Part shown: positions 48,299 through 57,842 of the stretch, piece after piece
How the letters are laid out: every line of letters begins with the position of its first letter
How positions within the stretch are numbered: the stretch's first letter is position 1
DNA from: Sphingobium lignivorans
GTDB lineage: Bacteria > Pseudomonadota > Alphaproteobacteria > Sphingomonadales > Sphingomonadaceae
NCBI RefSeq assembly: GCF_014203955.1
Contig: NZ_JACHKA010000001.1
Coordinates: forward strand, 3,942,001-4,006,000
DNA: 64,000 nucleotides
Direction of reading: 5' to 3'
The notes under the pieces: generated by a model
What the model saw: only the letters and a program-made list of their open reading frames with translations
Told to the model about the DNA's origin: nothing
Database searches by the model: none
Made by a program: the position numbers and the translations under genes

Positions 48299-48720
48299 AC
48301 TTCTGGGAGCAGCCGCTCGAGACGCTTGACCGCGCACAGTGGGAAGCCTTGTGCGACGGCTGCGGGAAATGCTGCCTTCACAAGGTGGAAGATGCCGACA
48401 CGGGCCGCATCTATCCCACGAATGTCGCGTGCCGGCTGCTGGATCGGGAAACGGCCCGGTGCAGCAATTATCGCCAGCGCCGGGCCTTCGTGCCCGATTG
48501 CCTGCGCCTGACGGCCGCCAAGCTGCGCTCCATTGCCTGGTTGCCCGCCACCTGCGCTTACCGGCTGCGGGCGGACGGCGAGCCTCTGCCGGCGTGGCAC
48601 TATCTCATCTGCGACGACAGGGAAGCGGTGCATCGCGAAGGCCATTCCGTGCGGGGCTGGACCATTGCCGAAACGCTTGCCGGCGATCTGGAGCATCACA
48701 TTGTCGAGCGCCCGCTCTGA
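48295..48720 (+). CDS. YcgN family cysteine-cluster protein (UPF0260)
   Basis: 141 residues. Conserved Cys pattern CDGCGKCCLHKVED (near 20-33), NVACRLLD, ARCSNY, VPDCLRL, TCAYR and CDDREAVH, probably metal or iron-sulfur binding. Function is not established. Translation is coupled to sco1 by ATGA. Downstream the ygjP-like gene begins within its last codons. Confidence 0.9.
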   Translation: MNFWEQPLETLDRAQWEALCDGCGKCCLHKVEDADTGRIYPTNVACRLLDRETARCSNYRQRRAFVPDCLRLTAAKLRSIAWLPATCAYRLRADGEPLPAWHYLICDDREAVHREGHSVRGWTIAETLAGDLEHHIVERPL

Positions 48721-49414
48721 ACATGCGCTGATCCTCGCCGACGGCGCCACGGTGCCGCTCGTCGTCCAGCGCCATGCCCGCGCCCGCAGACTGCGCCTGC
48801 GCTTCGACGGCCTGGCAGGGGAGGCATTGCTGACCATGCCGGCGCGCGCGTCCCTGCGCACCGCGCTCGACTGGGCCGGGCAGCAGACGGGCTGGGTGGA
48901 AGCGCAACGCGCCCGGGCGGCCGGACGGGTGGTGCTGGGAGATGGCGTCTGGCTGCCCGTGCAGGGCGAGCCGCTGCGCATCGTCGCCACCGGCGCTCCG
49001 GGTCGCCGGATCGCGCGAGAGGGCGACCGGCTGCTCGTCGGCGGACCTGCCGACCATATCGGCGCGCGGATCTTGCGCTGGCTCGCCACTGAAGCACGCG
49101 CGGTGCTCACGGACGACACGCGTGCGCTTGCCGGAGAGCACGGGCTGCCCCTCGGCCGCGTATCGATCGGCGATCCGAGAGCGCGGTGGGGAAGTTGCTC
49201 GGCGCGCGGCGACATCCGTTACAGCTGGCGACTGATCCTCGCGCCACCCCATGTGCGGCTCGCGACCGTCGCGCACGAAGTGGCGCATCTGCGGCATATG
49301 CATCACGGACCGGACTTCCATGCGCTCGTCCGGGCGATTTCCCCGGTCGATCCGGACGTGGCCCGCGCCTGGCTTCGCCGCGAAGGCACTGGCCTGCACC
49401 GCTACGTCGGCTGA
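48701..49414 (+). CDS. YgjP-like metal-dependent hydrolase (M48/DUF45)
   Basis: About 237 residues. The zinc motif HEVAHLRHMHHGPDFH lies near residues 193-208, with RWGSCSARGDIRYSWRLILAP before it, both hallmarks of the YgjP/DUF45 zincin family. No in-frame ATG begins near the conserved region; TTG at 48701 overlaps the ycgN end and is the best start, while ATG 48533 lies deep inside ycgN. Substrate unknown. Confidence 0.8.
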   Translation: MSSARSEHALILADGATVPLVVQRHARARRLRLRFDGLAGEALLTMPARASLRTALDWAGQQTGWVEAQRARAAGRVVLGDGVWLPVQGEPLRIVATGAPGRRIAREGDRLLVGGPADHIGARILRWLATEARAVLTDDTRALAGEHGLPLGRVSIGDPRARWGSCSARGDIRYSWRLILAPPHVRLATVAHEVAHLRHMHHGPDFHALVRAISPVDPDVARAWLRREGTGLHRYVG

Positions 49415-49444
49415 TCGCTCTGGCGTGAGGAGGGGCCGGGCAGG

Positions 49445-51544
49445 TCAGCCCTGCGGCCGCGCCGGCGCCGCTTGCGACGGGCTCGGACGGGGCGACGGCT
49501 GCGATGCGGGCGGCGTGCGCTGGCCGCGGCCCAGCACTTCGTCGATCCAGCGCTGATCGATGCGCTGCGGCGCTTCTGCCGGTGCGGCCGGCGGCGCGGG
49601 CGACTCGGTTTCGCCGGTGGAATCGGTCTCGGAAGCCGATACCGGCGCGTCGAGAGGCAGGCCATTCTCGTCGACCATCATGCCATTGTCCGGCTGGCCA
49701 TAGGCCTCCTCGTCCGGCTCCAGCTGCCATTCGGGCAGCGTGACTTCGGTCTCGAAGGTTTCGACCGGCCGGTTCGCGACCGCGACTTTCATATAGTTCG
49801 CAAAGGCACGCGCCGGTGCGCGTCCGCCCGCGAGGCCACCCACGGCGCGCCCATCGTCCCGGCCCATCCAGACGCCGGTCGTGATGCCGCTCGAAAAACC
49901 GATGAACCAGCCATCCTTGTTGCTGCTCGTCGTCCCGGTCTTGCCGGCGACGGGGCGGCCGATCTGCGCATTGCGGCCCGTGCCGGTGTTGACCGCTGTC
50001 TGCATCAGGTCCGTCATGCCCGCCGCCACCCAGGGCGCGACCAGAACGCGGCTGGTATCGTCCTTGTGCTCGTACAGGACTTCGCCGTCCGCCGTCGCGA
50101 CCTTGAGGATGCCATAGGGTCGCACCGCGACGCCCTTGCGCGCGACGGAGGCGAAGGCCTGCGTCATGTCGATGAGGTGGACCTCGGACGTGCCAAGCAC
50201 CATCGAGGGATGCGTGTTGATCGTCGTCGAAATGCCGAAGCGCCTTGCCATGTCCGCGACCGATGCAAAGCCCACTTCCATGCCCAGCTTGGCCGCGACC
50301 GTGTTGACCGAGTAGGCGAAGGCGGTCCGCACATCGATCTCGCCGACATTCTTGCGATTGTCGTTGCGCGGGCTCCAGCCGTTGATGGTCACCGGACTGT
50401 CGTTGACGCGCGTATCCGGCGAATAGCCCGATTCGAGCGCGGCCAGATAGACGAACAGCTTGAAGGCGGAGCCCGGTTGCCGCTCGGCGGTCGTCGCGCG
50501 GTTATAGTTGGAGCTGATATAATCCAGCCCGCCGACGAGCGCCCGCACCGCGCCGTCCCGATCCAGGCTGACGAGCGCGCCTTGCGCCCCGCCCGGGACA
50601 TTGCCCTTGATCGCGGCAACCGCCGCCCGCTGCAGGCGCAGGTCAATGGTGGTGTAGACATCGAGCGGCTGCTCCTGCTCGTCGATCAGGTCGTCGAGCT
50701 GCGGCAGGACCCAGTCAGTGAAGTAGCGCACGCTGTCCTGCGCTTTTTCCGGCACCATCTCGACACTGCCGAGATCCACGGCCGCCCGTTCGGCCTGGCT
50801 GATGTCGCCATTGGCCGCCATCACGTCGAGGACCACGCCGGCACGGCCGGTTGCCGCCTCGGCATCGGCCGTCGGCGAGTAATGGGAGGGCGCCTTGACG
50901 AGGCCCGCGATGATGGCCGCTTCCGCGAGGCTCAGCTCGGTTGCCGGATGATTGAAGAATTTGCGGCTCGCTGCGTCCACGCCATAAGCGCCACCGCCGA
51001 AATAGACCTTGTTCAGGTAAAGCTCGAGAATTTCGCGCTTGCTGAACTTGCGCTCGATCGCCAGCGCGAGCACGATCTCACGCAGCTTGCGACCGGCGGA
51101 ATAGCTGTTGTTGAGGAAGATATTGCGGGCGAGCTGCTGGGTGATAGTCGAGGCGCCCTCGATCCGGCGCCCCTGCCCGCGCCGCTCGAACGCGCGCCAG
51201 GCGCCGCGTCCCATGCCGATCGGATCGACGCCCGGATGCATGTAGAAGCGCTTGTCCTCGACCGAGACGAGCGCGCGCGTCATGACTTCCGGAATCTGGT
51301 CGTAGCTCAGCCAGCGCCCGTAACTCGGGCCCAGCGAGACGATCACCGTGCCGTCCGCAGCGTGGACGCGAATCATCTGGCCGTTCGGCGAGCTCTTGAG
51401 CGCGTCAAAGCCCGGCAATGACTGCATCGCGATCACGACCGCGATGGCCAGCATGATGAGCCCGGCGATGCCGAGCGCGATCCCGATCTTGAGCAGCCTG
51501 AAAAACCAGAGCCGGACGCGGCTCACCGCTTGTGCCTTGGCCAT
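49445..51544 (-). CDS. PBP1A family bifunctional peptidoglycan synthase
   Basis: 699 residues from ATG 51544. One N-terminal membrane anchor (about 18-42). GT51 transglycosylase with the catalytic Glu in VSVEDKRFYMHPGVD and GASTITQQLARN. The transpeptidase has SxxK in GSAFKLF, SxN in YSVNTVAAK and KTG in AGKTGTTSSNKDGW. The C-terminal ~100 residues are acidic then Pro/Ser-rich and low-complexity. Polymerises and crosslinks peptidoglycan in the periplasm. An LpoA-type activator is encoded at 8.0 kb. Confidence 0.93.
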   Translation of the reverse strand: MAKAQAVSRVRLWFFRLLKIGIALGIAGLIMLAIAVVIAMQSLPGFDALKSSPNGQMIRVHAADGTVIVSLGPSYGRWLSYDQIPEVMTRALVSVEDKRFYMHPGVDPIGMGRGAWRAFERRGQGRRIEGASTITQQLARNIFLNNSYSAGRKLREIVLALAIERKFSKREILELYLNKVYFGGGAYGVDAASRKFFNHPATELSLAEAAIIAGLVKAPSHYSPTADAEAATGRAGVVLDVMAANGDISQAERAAVDLGSVEMVPEKAQDSVRYFTDWVLPQLDDLIDEQEQPLDVYTTIDLRLQRAAVAAIKGNVPGGAQGALVSLDRDGAVRALVGGLDYISSNYNRATTAERQPGSAFKLFVYLAALESGYSPDTRVNDSPVTINGWSPRNDNRKNVGEIDVRTAFAYSVNTVAAKLGMEVGFASVADMARRFGISTTINTHPSMVLGTSEVHLIDMTQAFASVARKGVAVRPYGILKVATADGEVLYEHKDDTSRVLVAPWVAAGMTDLMQTAVNTGTGRNAQIGRPVAGKTGTTSSNKDGWFIGFSSGITTGVWMGRDDGRAVGGLAGGRAPARAFANYMKVAVANRPVETFETEVTLPEWQLEPDEEAYGQPDNGMMVDENGLPLDAPVSASETDSTGETESPAPPAAPAEAPQRIDQRWIDEVLGRGQRTPPASQPSPRPSPSQAAPARPQG

Positions 51545-51649
51545 GCCTCGCCTTGCTTCGCTCCGCCCTGCCGCGCGCACGTTTCGCGCAGCACGCTAGA
51601 AGCGTTCCCCGCCTTTACACGCGCTGAATGGGATTTCCAGCCGCTTTCC

Positions 51650-52048
51650 TCAATCGTCCTTCGGCTCGAAATCGAGAGCGACACTGTTCATGCAGAAGCG
51701 CAGCCCGGCCGGTCCCGGCCCATCGGGAAAGACATGGCCGAGATGGCCGTCGCAGCGCCCGCAGCGGACTTCCACGCGGCGCATGCCGTGGCTGCTGTCC
51801 TCATAGGCGGTGACGGCATCTTGTGCCATCGGTGCGGTGAAGCTGGGCCAACCGGAGCCGCTGTCATATTTATGGCCACTGTCGAACAGCGGCAGGCCGC
51901 AGCCGGCGCAATGATAGATGCCGGCATCCTTCAGCCCATCATATTTGCCGGCGAAGGCCCGTTCCGTCCCGTGCTCGCGCAGGACGTGATATTGCTCGGG
52001 TGTGAGCCGTTCGCGCCATTCGGCGTCGCTGAGATTCATCTTGTCCAT
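51650..52048 (-). CDS. msrB: Peptide-methionine (R)-S-oxide reductase
   Basis: 132 residues. Reduces the R epimer of methionine sulfoxide. Zinc Cys pairs CAGCG and CGRCDGH, the GSGWPSFTAP motif and the catalytic Cys in RFCMNSVALDF are all in place. No signal peptide, so cytoplasmic. Follows a truncated haemoglobin and DUF1971 gene on the same strand (61-base gap), consistent with a stress set. Confidence 0.96.
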   Translation of the reverse strand: MDKMNLSDAEWRERLTPEQYHVLREHGTERAFAGKYDGLKDAGIYHCAGCGLPLFDSGHKYDSGSGWPSFTAPMAQDAVTAYEDSSHGMRRVEVRCGRCDGHLGHVFPDGPGPAGLRFCMNSVALDFEPKDD

Positions 52049-52109
52049 GGCGGTGATATCGGGAGGATGCCGGCGAGCGTCAATGGCGCCGCGCCGCCCG
52101 AAGGCACGC

Positions 52110-52388
52110 TCAGGCGGACAGCGGCGGCAGACTGTGGAAATCCACCTGCATCTTCATGGGACCAAGGGGCGTCACGAAGTGGATTTCGCCGGGGTTCACT
52201 TGCCCGGGCTTTCCGGGTGCGAGCAGCAATATGCGGCCGGTTTCGGGGAAAGTCAGCCTCAGCTCGCCTTCGATCACGCGGATCAGCCCCCAGGTGCCGG
52301 CCTTGGTGCTGTGGCTGGCGCGCAGCGCGGCGGGCAGCGTCTCCTCATCGAAGACCGGCGTCGAGCGATACGGCCGGGGGGCAATCAT
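52110..52388 (-). CDS. DUF1971 (YeaR/TehB-N-like) protein
   Basis: 92 residues, small cupin-like beta protein. YRSTPVFDEETLPAAL, HSTKAGTWGLIRVIEGELRL and GEIHFVTPLGPMKMQVDFH match DUF1971, as in E. coli YeaR, whose gene is induced by nitrate and nitric oxide. Its ATG overlaps the globin stop by four bases, so the two proteins are made together. Confidence 0.87.
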   Translation of the reverse strand: MIAPRPYRSTPVFDEETLPAALRASHSTKAGTWGLIRVIEGELRLTFPETGRILLLAPGKPGQVNPGEIHFVTPLGPMKMQVDFHSLPPLSA

Positions 52389-52834
52389 GGCCGGCCGGCG
52401 TCGGTCAGGGATCTGGCCGCACGCTGTCGATCGACGGCGGCGAGGTCATCGGGCCCGAAGAACATCGCCAGCTGCAGGCTCTGCGCGATGCGCTGCGCCC
52501 GGTCCTGCAGGGCGAGGGCTGCCGCGGGCGTCATCAATTGATTGCTCACCTGCGCCCAGAGGTTGAGCCATCGCTCGAACAAGGCGGGTGTGATCCGCGC
52601 GCGATGCTTCATGTGGGCCGGGACCGGCCGGCCCTTGTAACGGCCGCTCGTCAGCATCACCGAGGACCAGAAGGCGGCCAGCTTTTCCAGATGCGCCGGC
52701 CAGTCGTCGATCGCATCGTCGAAGATGGGCCCCAACGCCGCATCGGCACGCACCCGTTCATAGAAGGCGGCCACAAGGCGGCTCAGTCCCTCCTCGTCCA
52801 GCTCGAGCAGGCCGTCATGAATTTCCTGGGTCAT
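52385..52834 (-). CDS. Group III truncated haemoglobin
   Basis: 149 residues, 2-over-2 globin of group III. The proximal-side region LMTPAAALALQDRAQRIAQSL and WPAHLEKLAAFWSSVMLTSGRYKG carry the family pattern, with HMKHRARI containing the likely proximal His. Group III globins are linked to nitric oxide or oxygen chemistry, though roles vary. Overlaps the DUF1971 start (ATGA); together with msrB this looks like a nitrosative/oxidative stress unit. Confidence 0.9.
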   Translation of the reverse strand: MTQEIHDGLLELDEEGLSRLVAAFYERVRADAALGPIFDDAIDDWPAHLEKLAAFWSSVMLTSGRYKGRPVPAHMKHRARITPALFERWLNLWAQVSNQLMTPAAALALQDRAQRIAQSLQLAMFFGPDDLAAVDRQRAARSLTDAGRP

Positions 52835-52895
52835 AACATGGCATCTAGGGACGGGATCGGGCGCCTGCCATCCGGCGATCTACGGATATGCCTGC

Positions 52896-53879
52896 TCAGC
52901 GACGGCGGGCCGCCAGCCTCGCGACGTTGACCAGTTCCTGCGCCAGCACTGTCTCCCCGATGCCGTGCGAGAGGCGGCTCGTCCGCTCGGCCTGCGCCAT
53001 GCGCCGGATGGCGCGCCCCAGATCGTCAGCCGACCAGCGCTGCGCGAGATCGTCGTCTCCCCGCCCACCGTAGCGCTGGCCCTGGCCCGCCTGCGTCTGC
53101 GCCAGCCCGACGGCTCTCTGCAGCGTGATGCGCAGGAGGCCGGCGAGCGATCCGCCGCTCTGGCGCAGCCGCGCCATCTCCTGCTCCGTGCCCCTTATGT
53201 TGCCGGAGAGCACGGTCATCGCCGCCTTGAACAGCTGCTGCTCGCCGCCCTCGGCGCCAAGCGCGTCCAGCGCTTCGTCGGTGGCCGCCCTGGGCGTTTC
53301 CGGCGTAGCATCGAGATAGAGGACCAGCTTCTCGATCTCGCCGGCCAGCAGACCCCGTTCCCCGCCGGAGAGAGCAACCAGCCGTCGCGCGAGATCGCCG
53401 GGCAGTTCCAGACCGGCCTCGCGCGCCATGGTGACGGCGAGCTGCTCGGCATTGCGGCCTTCCGGCGCATAGCTGACGATCGTCACGGCGGCCCTGTGCG
53501 CATCGCAGAAACCGAGCAGCTTGCTGGTCTTGCGCAGGTTGCCGGCAATCATCACGACCGGGTCGCCAGTGGCATCCGCCTCCAGCAGCGTCTGCACGGC
53601 CGGCAGGACTTCCTCACCGGCGGGCTGGACGCGGATCCAGCGACGATCCCCGAACATGGAAATGGCGGCGGCTTCGTCCGGGAGGCGAGCGGGATCACTG
53701 CGCAAGGCCGCACCGTCCAGATCGACGCGTTCCGCGCCGGGTCCCATGGCCCTGGCAAAGCGGGCGGCCAGTGCCTCGCTGCCCGCTTCATCGGGACCGA
53801 AAAGCAGATAGAGCCGGATGTCCGCGGCGGGATTGTCGAGCGCCTTGAGCGCCGCTGCATTGTCGGCGCGCAGGCTCAT
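52896..53879 (-). CDS. holA: DNA polymerase III delta subunit
   Basis: Clamp-loader subunit that opens the beta clamp, 327 residues from ATG 53879 (MSLRADNAAALKAL). LYLLFGPDEAGSEALAARFARA is the degenerate P-loop region, RWIRVQPAGEEVLPAV and SGGERGLLAGEIEKLVLY are conserved, and the C-terminal helical bundle follows. Eleven bases after lptE, as in many alphaproteobacteria. Confidence 0.93.
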   Translation of the reverse strand: MSLRADNAAALKALDNPAADIRLYLLFGPDEAGSEALAARFARAMGPGAERVDLDGAALRSDPARLPDEAAAISMFGDRRWIRVQPAGEEVLPAVQTLLEADATGDPVVMIAGNLRKTSKLLGFCDAHRAAVTIVSYAPEGRNAEQLAVTMAREAGLELPGDLARRLVALSGGERGLLAGEIEKLVLYLDATPETPRAATDEALDALGAEGGEQQLFKAAMTVLSGNIRGTEQEMARLRQSGGSLAGLLRITLQRAVGLAQTQAGQGQRYGGRGDDDLAQRWSADDLGRAIRRMAQAERTSRLSHGIGETVLAQELVNVARLAARRR

Positions 53880-53889
53880 GCCGCGCCGG

Positions 53890-54378
53890 TCATGGCCGCG
53901 CGTCCAGCGCCACCCGCGCCAGCACCCGATCCGCAACGATCTCTGTCAGCCGTTCGAGCGCACTGTCCTCCGCGGCGACTGTCGCATATTCGCTCGAAGT
54001 GACGTCGATGCCCGCGTCCCACCCGGTCGTGTCATCCAGCACCGTCTCGCCGCTGCTGGTGTCGACCAGCTGGTAGCGGGCCCGCAGAGTGCGCCGCTCG
54101 CGCGTCACCACGTCATTGGCGCGCACACCCAGCCCCTCGATCCGGTCGTCGAGCTGGACCTTGAGCAGATAGCGCGCCTCGCCGTCACCCATGGCCGCCA
54201 GCCGATCGTTCAGCGCGTTGCGCATCAGCCAGCCGCTCTTGCCTTCAATGGCTTCCACCCGCACCCCCGCAAGCGCGCGCGCCGCTTCGCCGCTGCGGCC
54301 GCCCGCATACATTGGCTGGAGGCCGCAGCCCGCGAGACTCGCGAGCAGAAGAAGCAAGGCTGGGGCTGTCCTGCGCAT
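53890..54378 (-). CDS. lptE: LPS-assembly lipoprotein LptE
   Basis: 162 residues. Lipobox LLASLAGCGLQPMY gives an outer-membrane lipoprotein with Cys near 18, and the LptE-type beta fold follows (YLLKVQLDDRIEGLGVRAND, RARYQLVDTSSGETVLDD). It plugs the LptD barrel in LPS export. Its ATG shares one base with the leuS stop (TGATG). Confidence 0.92.
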   Translation of the reverse strand: MRRTAPALLLLLASLAGCGLQPMYAGGRSGEAARALAGVRVEAIEGKSGWLMRNALNDRLAAMGDGEARYLLKVQLDDRIEGLGVRANDVVTRERRTLRARYQLVDTSSGETVLDDTTGWDAGIDVTSSEYATVAAEDSALERLTEIVADRVLARVALDARP

Positions 54379-56903
54379 CAGATGACCACATTGACCAGGC
54401 GGTCGGGCACGACAATCACTTTCTTCGGCGCCGCCCCATCCAGGGTGCGGACGACATTGGGCGCGGCCAGCGCCAGCGCTTCCAGCGTGGCCTTGTCCGT
54501 ACCCTTGGCGACGGTCAGCGTATCGCGCAGCTTGCCTTGCACCTGCACGGCAATGGTCACTTCGTCCTCGACCAGCAAGGCCGGATCGACGACCGGCCAC
54601 ATGGCATCGGCAATCAGACCCTCGCCGCCCATTTCGGCCCAGGCTTCTTCCGCCAGATGCGGCGTCATGGGCGCGACGAGCAGCGCCAGCGTGCGGATGG
54701 CATCCGCACGGCTCGCGGACGGATCAGCCTTCTCGATCGCGTTGGCCAGTTCGTAGATCTTGGCGACGGCCTTGTTGAAGGCCAGCGCTTCGACGTCCCG
54801 GGCCACGCCGTCGATCGTCTGGTGCAGCTTGCGATCGAGCGCCTTGTCGATCGCGCCGTTACCTGTCTCGGTGACTTTCCCGAAGATGCGCCACAGCCGG
54901 TTGACGAAGCGCCAGGCACCATCGATGCCGGCCTCGGTCCATGGCAGATCGCGCTCGGGAGGGCTGTCCGACAGCATGAACCAGCGCACCGCGTCCGCGC
55001 CGTAACGCTGGATGATCTCGTCCGGGTCCACGACATTCTTCTTGGACTTGGACATCTTGACCACGCGGCCAAGCGTGACCGCTTCCCCCGTCCCGTCCAC
55101 GAAATAGGCGCCTTCCCGCCGCACGACCTCCTCCGGGGAAAGCCAGCGGCCATCCGGGGCCTGATAGGTCTCGTGCGTGACCATGCCCTGCGTGAACAGG
55201 CTTTCGAACGGCTCCGTGATGCCGATCTTCTGGATGTGGTTGAGCGCCCGGGTCCAGAAGCGCGCATAGAGCAGGTGAAGGATCGCATGCTCGATGCCGC
55301 CGATATACTGCCCCACCGGCAGCCAGCTCTCGGCCTCTTCCCGGTCGAAAGGCTTGTCCGAAGGCTGGCTGGCGAAACGGATGAAATACCAGCTCGAATC
55401 GACGAAGGTATCGAGCGTGTCCGTCTCGCGAACGGCGGCCTTGCCGCATCTGGGGCAGTCGACATGCTTCCAGGTCGGGTGCCGGTCGAGCGGATTGCCG
55501 GGCGTGTCGAAACTGACGTCCTCGGGGAGGACCACGGGAAGCTGGTCTTTCGGCACCGGCACCACGCCGCAGCCGGCGCAGTGGATGAACGGGATCGGCG
55601 TGCCCCAGTAACGCTGGCGCGAGACGCCCCAGTCGCGCAACCGCCAGACCGTGGTGCCCTTGCCCCATCCGCCGGCTTCGGCGCGGGCAATCACCTCGGT
55701 TTTGGCAGCTTCGACCGCCATGCCGTCGAGGAAACGCGAATTCACGAGCTTGCCCGGCCCGGTATAGGCCTCGTCGTGGATCGGTGCGGACTCCTCGCCC
55801 GCAGGCGCGACGACGCGCTCGACCGGCAGCATATATTTGCGCGCGAAATCGAGATCGCGCTGGTCATGCGCCGGCACGCCCATCACGGCGCCGGTGCCAT
55901 AATCCATCAACACGAAATTGGCGACGAAGAGCGGCAGCTTCCAGTCCGGATCGAAGGGATGGACCACCGACAGGCCGGTGTCATAGCCCTTCTTCTCCTG
56001 CGTCTCGACCTCGGCGGCGGCGGTGCCGGTGCGGCGGCACTCCTCGGCGAAGGCCGCGAGATCGGCATCCTGCTGCGCCAGCGCCAAGGCGATCGGATGA
56101 TCGGCGGCGATGGCGGCGAAGCTGGCGCCGAAGATGGTGTCCGGCCGGGTGGAGAAGACCTCCAGCCGCTCGATCCCCTCGACCGGCGTTTCCAGCGCGA
56201 AGCTGAATTGCAGGCCGACGCTCTTGCCGATCCAGTTCTCCTGCATCAGCCGCACCTTGTCCGGCCATTTGTCGAGATCGCCCAGCCCGGCAAGCAGATC
56301 GTCGGCGAAATCGGTGATCTTGAGGAACCACTGGCTGAGCTTGCGCTTCTCGACCAGCGCGCCCGAGCGCCAACCCCGCCCGTCGATCACCTGCTCGTTG
56401 GCGAGCACGGTCATGTCGACCGGATCCCAGTTCACCGCGCTTTCCTTGCGGTAGACGAGGCCGGCTTCGTAAAGGTCCAGGAACAGGGCCTGCTCCTGCC
56501 CGTAATAATCGGGCTCGCACGTCGCCAGTTCGCGGCTCCAGTCGAGCGCGAAGCCGAGGCGCTTGAGCTGCGCCTTCATCGCCTGGATATTGGAGCGCGT
56601 CCAGGCGCCGGGGTGGACGCCCTTCTCCATCGCCGCATTCTCGGCAGGCATGCCGAATGCGTCCCAGCCCATCGGATGCAGCACGTCATGGCCGCGCATG
56701 CGCCGGAAGCGCGCCAGCACGTCGCCCATGGAATAATTGCGGACGTGCCCGATATGGATGCGCCCCGAAGGATAGGGAAACATCTCGAGCACATAGCTTT
56801 TCGGCGCACCGGGGCGGGCGCCGGCCCGGAAGCTCTCTCGTTCGTCCCACACGGCCTGCCAGCGGGCGTCCGCTACGGCGGGATTGAAGCGTCTCTCGCT
56901 CAC
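54378..56903 (-). CDS. leuS: Leucyl-tRNA synthetase
   Basis: 841-residue class I synthetase. HIGH motif HIGH at residues 50-53 and KMSKS near residue 612; the CP1 editing domain with [15 protein letters not shown] near 325-340; zinc pairs CAGCG and CPRCG. Charges tRNA-Leu. Start [16 protein letters not shown]. Leads leuS-lptE-holA. Confidence 0.98.
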   Translation of the reverse strand: MSERRFNPAVADARWQAVWDERESFRAGARPGAPKSYVLEMFPYPSGRIHIGHVRNYSMGDVLARFRRMRGHDVLHPMGWDAFGMPAENAAMEKGVHPGAWTRSNIQAMKAQLKRLGFALDWSRELATCEPDYYGQEQALFLDLYEAGLVYRKESAVNWDPVDMTVLANEQVIDGRGWRSGALVEKRKLSQWFLKITDFADDLLAGLGDLDKWPDKVRLMQENWIGKSVGLQFSFALETPVEGIERLEVFSTRPDTIFGASFAAIAADHPIALALAQQDADLAAFAEECRRTGTAAAEVETQEKKGYDTGLSVVHPFDPDWKLPLFVANFVLMDYGTGAVMGVPAHDQRDLDFARKYMLPVERVVAPAGEESAPIHDEAYTGPGKLVNSRFLDGMAVEAAKTEVIARAEAGGWGKGTTVWRLRDWGVSRQRYWGTPIPFIHCAGCGVVPVPKDQLPVVLPEDVSFDTPGNPLDRHPTWKHVDCPRCGKAAVRETDTLDTFVDSSWYFIRFASQPSDKPFDREEAESWLPVGQYIGGIEHAILHLLYARFWTRALNHIQKIGITEPFESLFTQGMVTHETYQAPDGRWLSPEEVVRREGAYFVDGTGEAVTLGRVVKMSKSKKNVVDPDEIIQRYGADAVRWFMLSDSPPERDLPWTEAGIDGAWRFVNRLWRIFGKVTETGNGAIDKALDRKLHQTIDGVARDVEALAFNKAVAKIYELANAIEKADPSASRADAIRTLALLVAPMTPHLAEEAWAEMGGEGLIADAMWPVVDPALLVEDEVTIAVQVQGKLRDTLTVAKGTDKATLEALALAAPNVVRTLDGAAPKKVIVVPDRLVNVVI

Positions 56904-57027
56904 ATCATGCCTCGTTTAACGGAGCTGTTCGGATTCCCCTGCGGGTGGGGCCGGGCTCCCTTCATGAATTCCGCCTGTTCGGCCTGTCCGGTACGGGCGG
57001 CCGCATGCCGCCCGGCCGCAGCCCGGC

Positions 57028-57477
57028 TCAGCCGCCGATCGCGCGGCGGCGCAAGTCACGCGCCTTGGTGAGGATGATCTCCTCGAGCTTCTGCGTCGTT
57101 GCCGCCTGAACCGGTGCGTCGATCCATTCGCCGTTCTGCAGCGTCTGCCGGCTCGCCGCGACGCGCAGCGCATCGGCGCGCAGATCCTGATCGAGGATCG
57201 TCACCGTCAGTTTCATCCGCTCATTGGCGGCCGCCGGATTGATGTACCAGTCGGTGAGGATCACGCCGCCATCGGAATCGGTCTGGAGCAGCGGCATGAA
57301 GGCAAGCGTGTCGAGGCTCGCGCGCCAGAGATAGCCATTGACGCCGATACTGGTGACGCGCGACGCCGCGAGATCGGCACGCGGCCGCTCCCGGCCACCG
57401 CCGCAGGCCGCAAGGGCACAGCAGGAGAGTGCCAGTACCAGCCCGCTCGTCAGTCTCTTTCGTTCGCACCGAACCAT
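57028..57477 (-). CDS. DUF3576 lipoprotein
   Basis: 149 residues. Lipobox ALAACGG with Cys near 25, then the DUF3576 core: SIGVNGYLWRASLDTLAFMPL, SDGGVILTDWY, and a basic C-terminus. Function unknown; it is typically found next to leuS in alphaproteobacteria, as here (124-base gap). Probably outer-membrane or inner-membrane lipid-anchored. Confidence 0.9.
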   Translation of the reverse strand: MVRCERKRLTSGLVLALSCCALAACGGGRERPRADLAASRVTSIGVNGYLWRASLDTLAFMPLLQTDSDGGVILTDWYINPAAANERMKLTVTILDQDLRADALRVAASRQTLQNGEWIDAPVQAATTQKLEEIILTKARDLRRRAIGG

Positions 57478-57842
57478 GTCGTTCCGTTCCTGTGATGTCC
57501 GGCCTTGGCCGGGCTCCCTGTCGATCAGCCTCTATAGTGTACGCCGTCCGGGGGGCAAGTGGCGGATTCCGCCGCCGGACGGGGCTGGATATGCCCTTCG
57601 GCATGGCCCGGCGCGCCACCGGTGAAGGGCGCCGGGGGCTTCAGGCCGGATCGATTCATGCTTGATCTGGCCCGCGACGATGTGAAAGAGAGCGGCCGAG
57701 GGGATGCGGCTTTCGCGGACAAGGCGGCGACTGTGGATAAATGGTCACGCTTCGGGGCAATTTACGTGCCGCGCTAGTTCCTTAAGACCCTTGATGCTAT
57801 ATCACGACTTCGTAATGCCCGGAGTCGGGCTGGGAGTGAAAC
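57478..57842. other. Divergent gap with one perfect DnaA box
   Basis: 365 bases between the DUF3576 and exported-protein starts. TGTGGATAA (57732-57740) is an exact DnaA box on the minus strand. It stands alone, without the AT-rich region or box cluster of an origin. A GC-rich stretch at 57590-57640 and no convincing ORF make up the rest. TATATC at 57797-57802 may be part of the downstream gene's promoter. Confidence 0.45.

Noticed and set aside
57525..57722. 65-codon minus ORF upstream of the DUF3576 gene
   Set aside because: No ribosome site, Ser/Pro/Arg composition of random GC-rich sequence.
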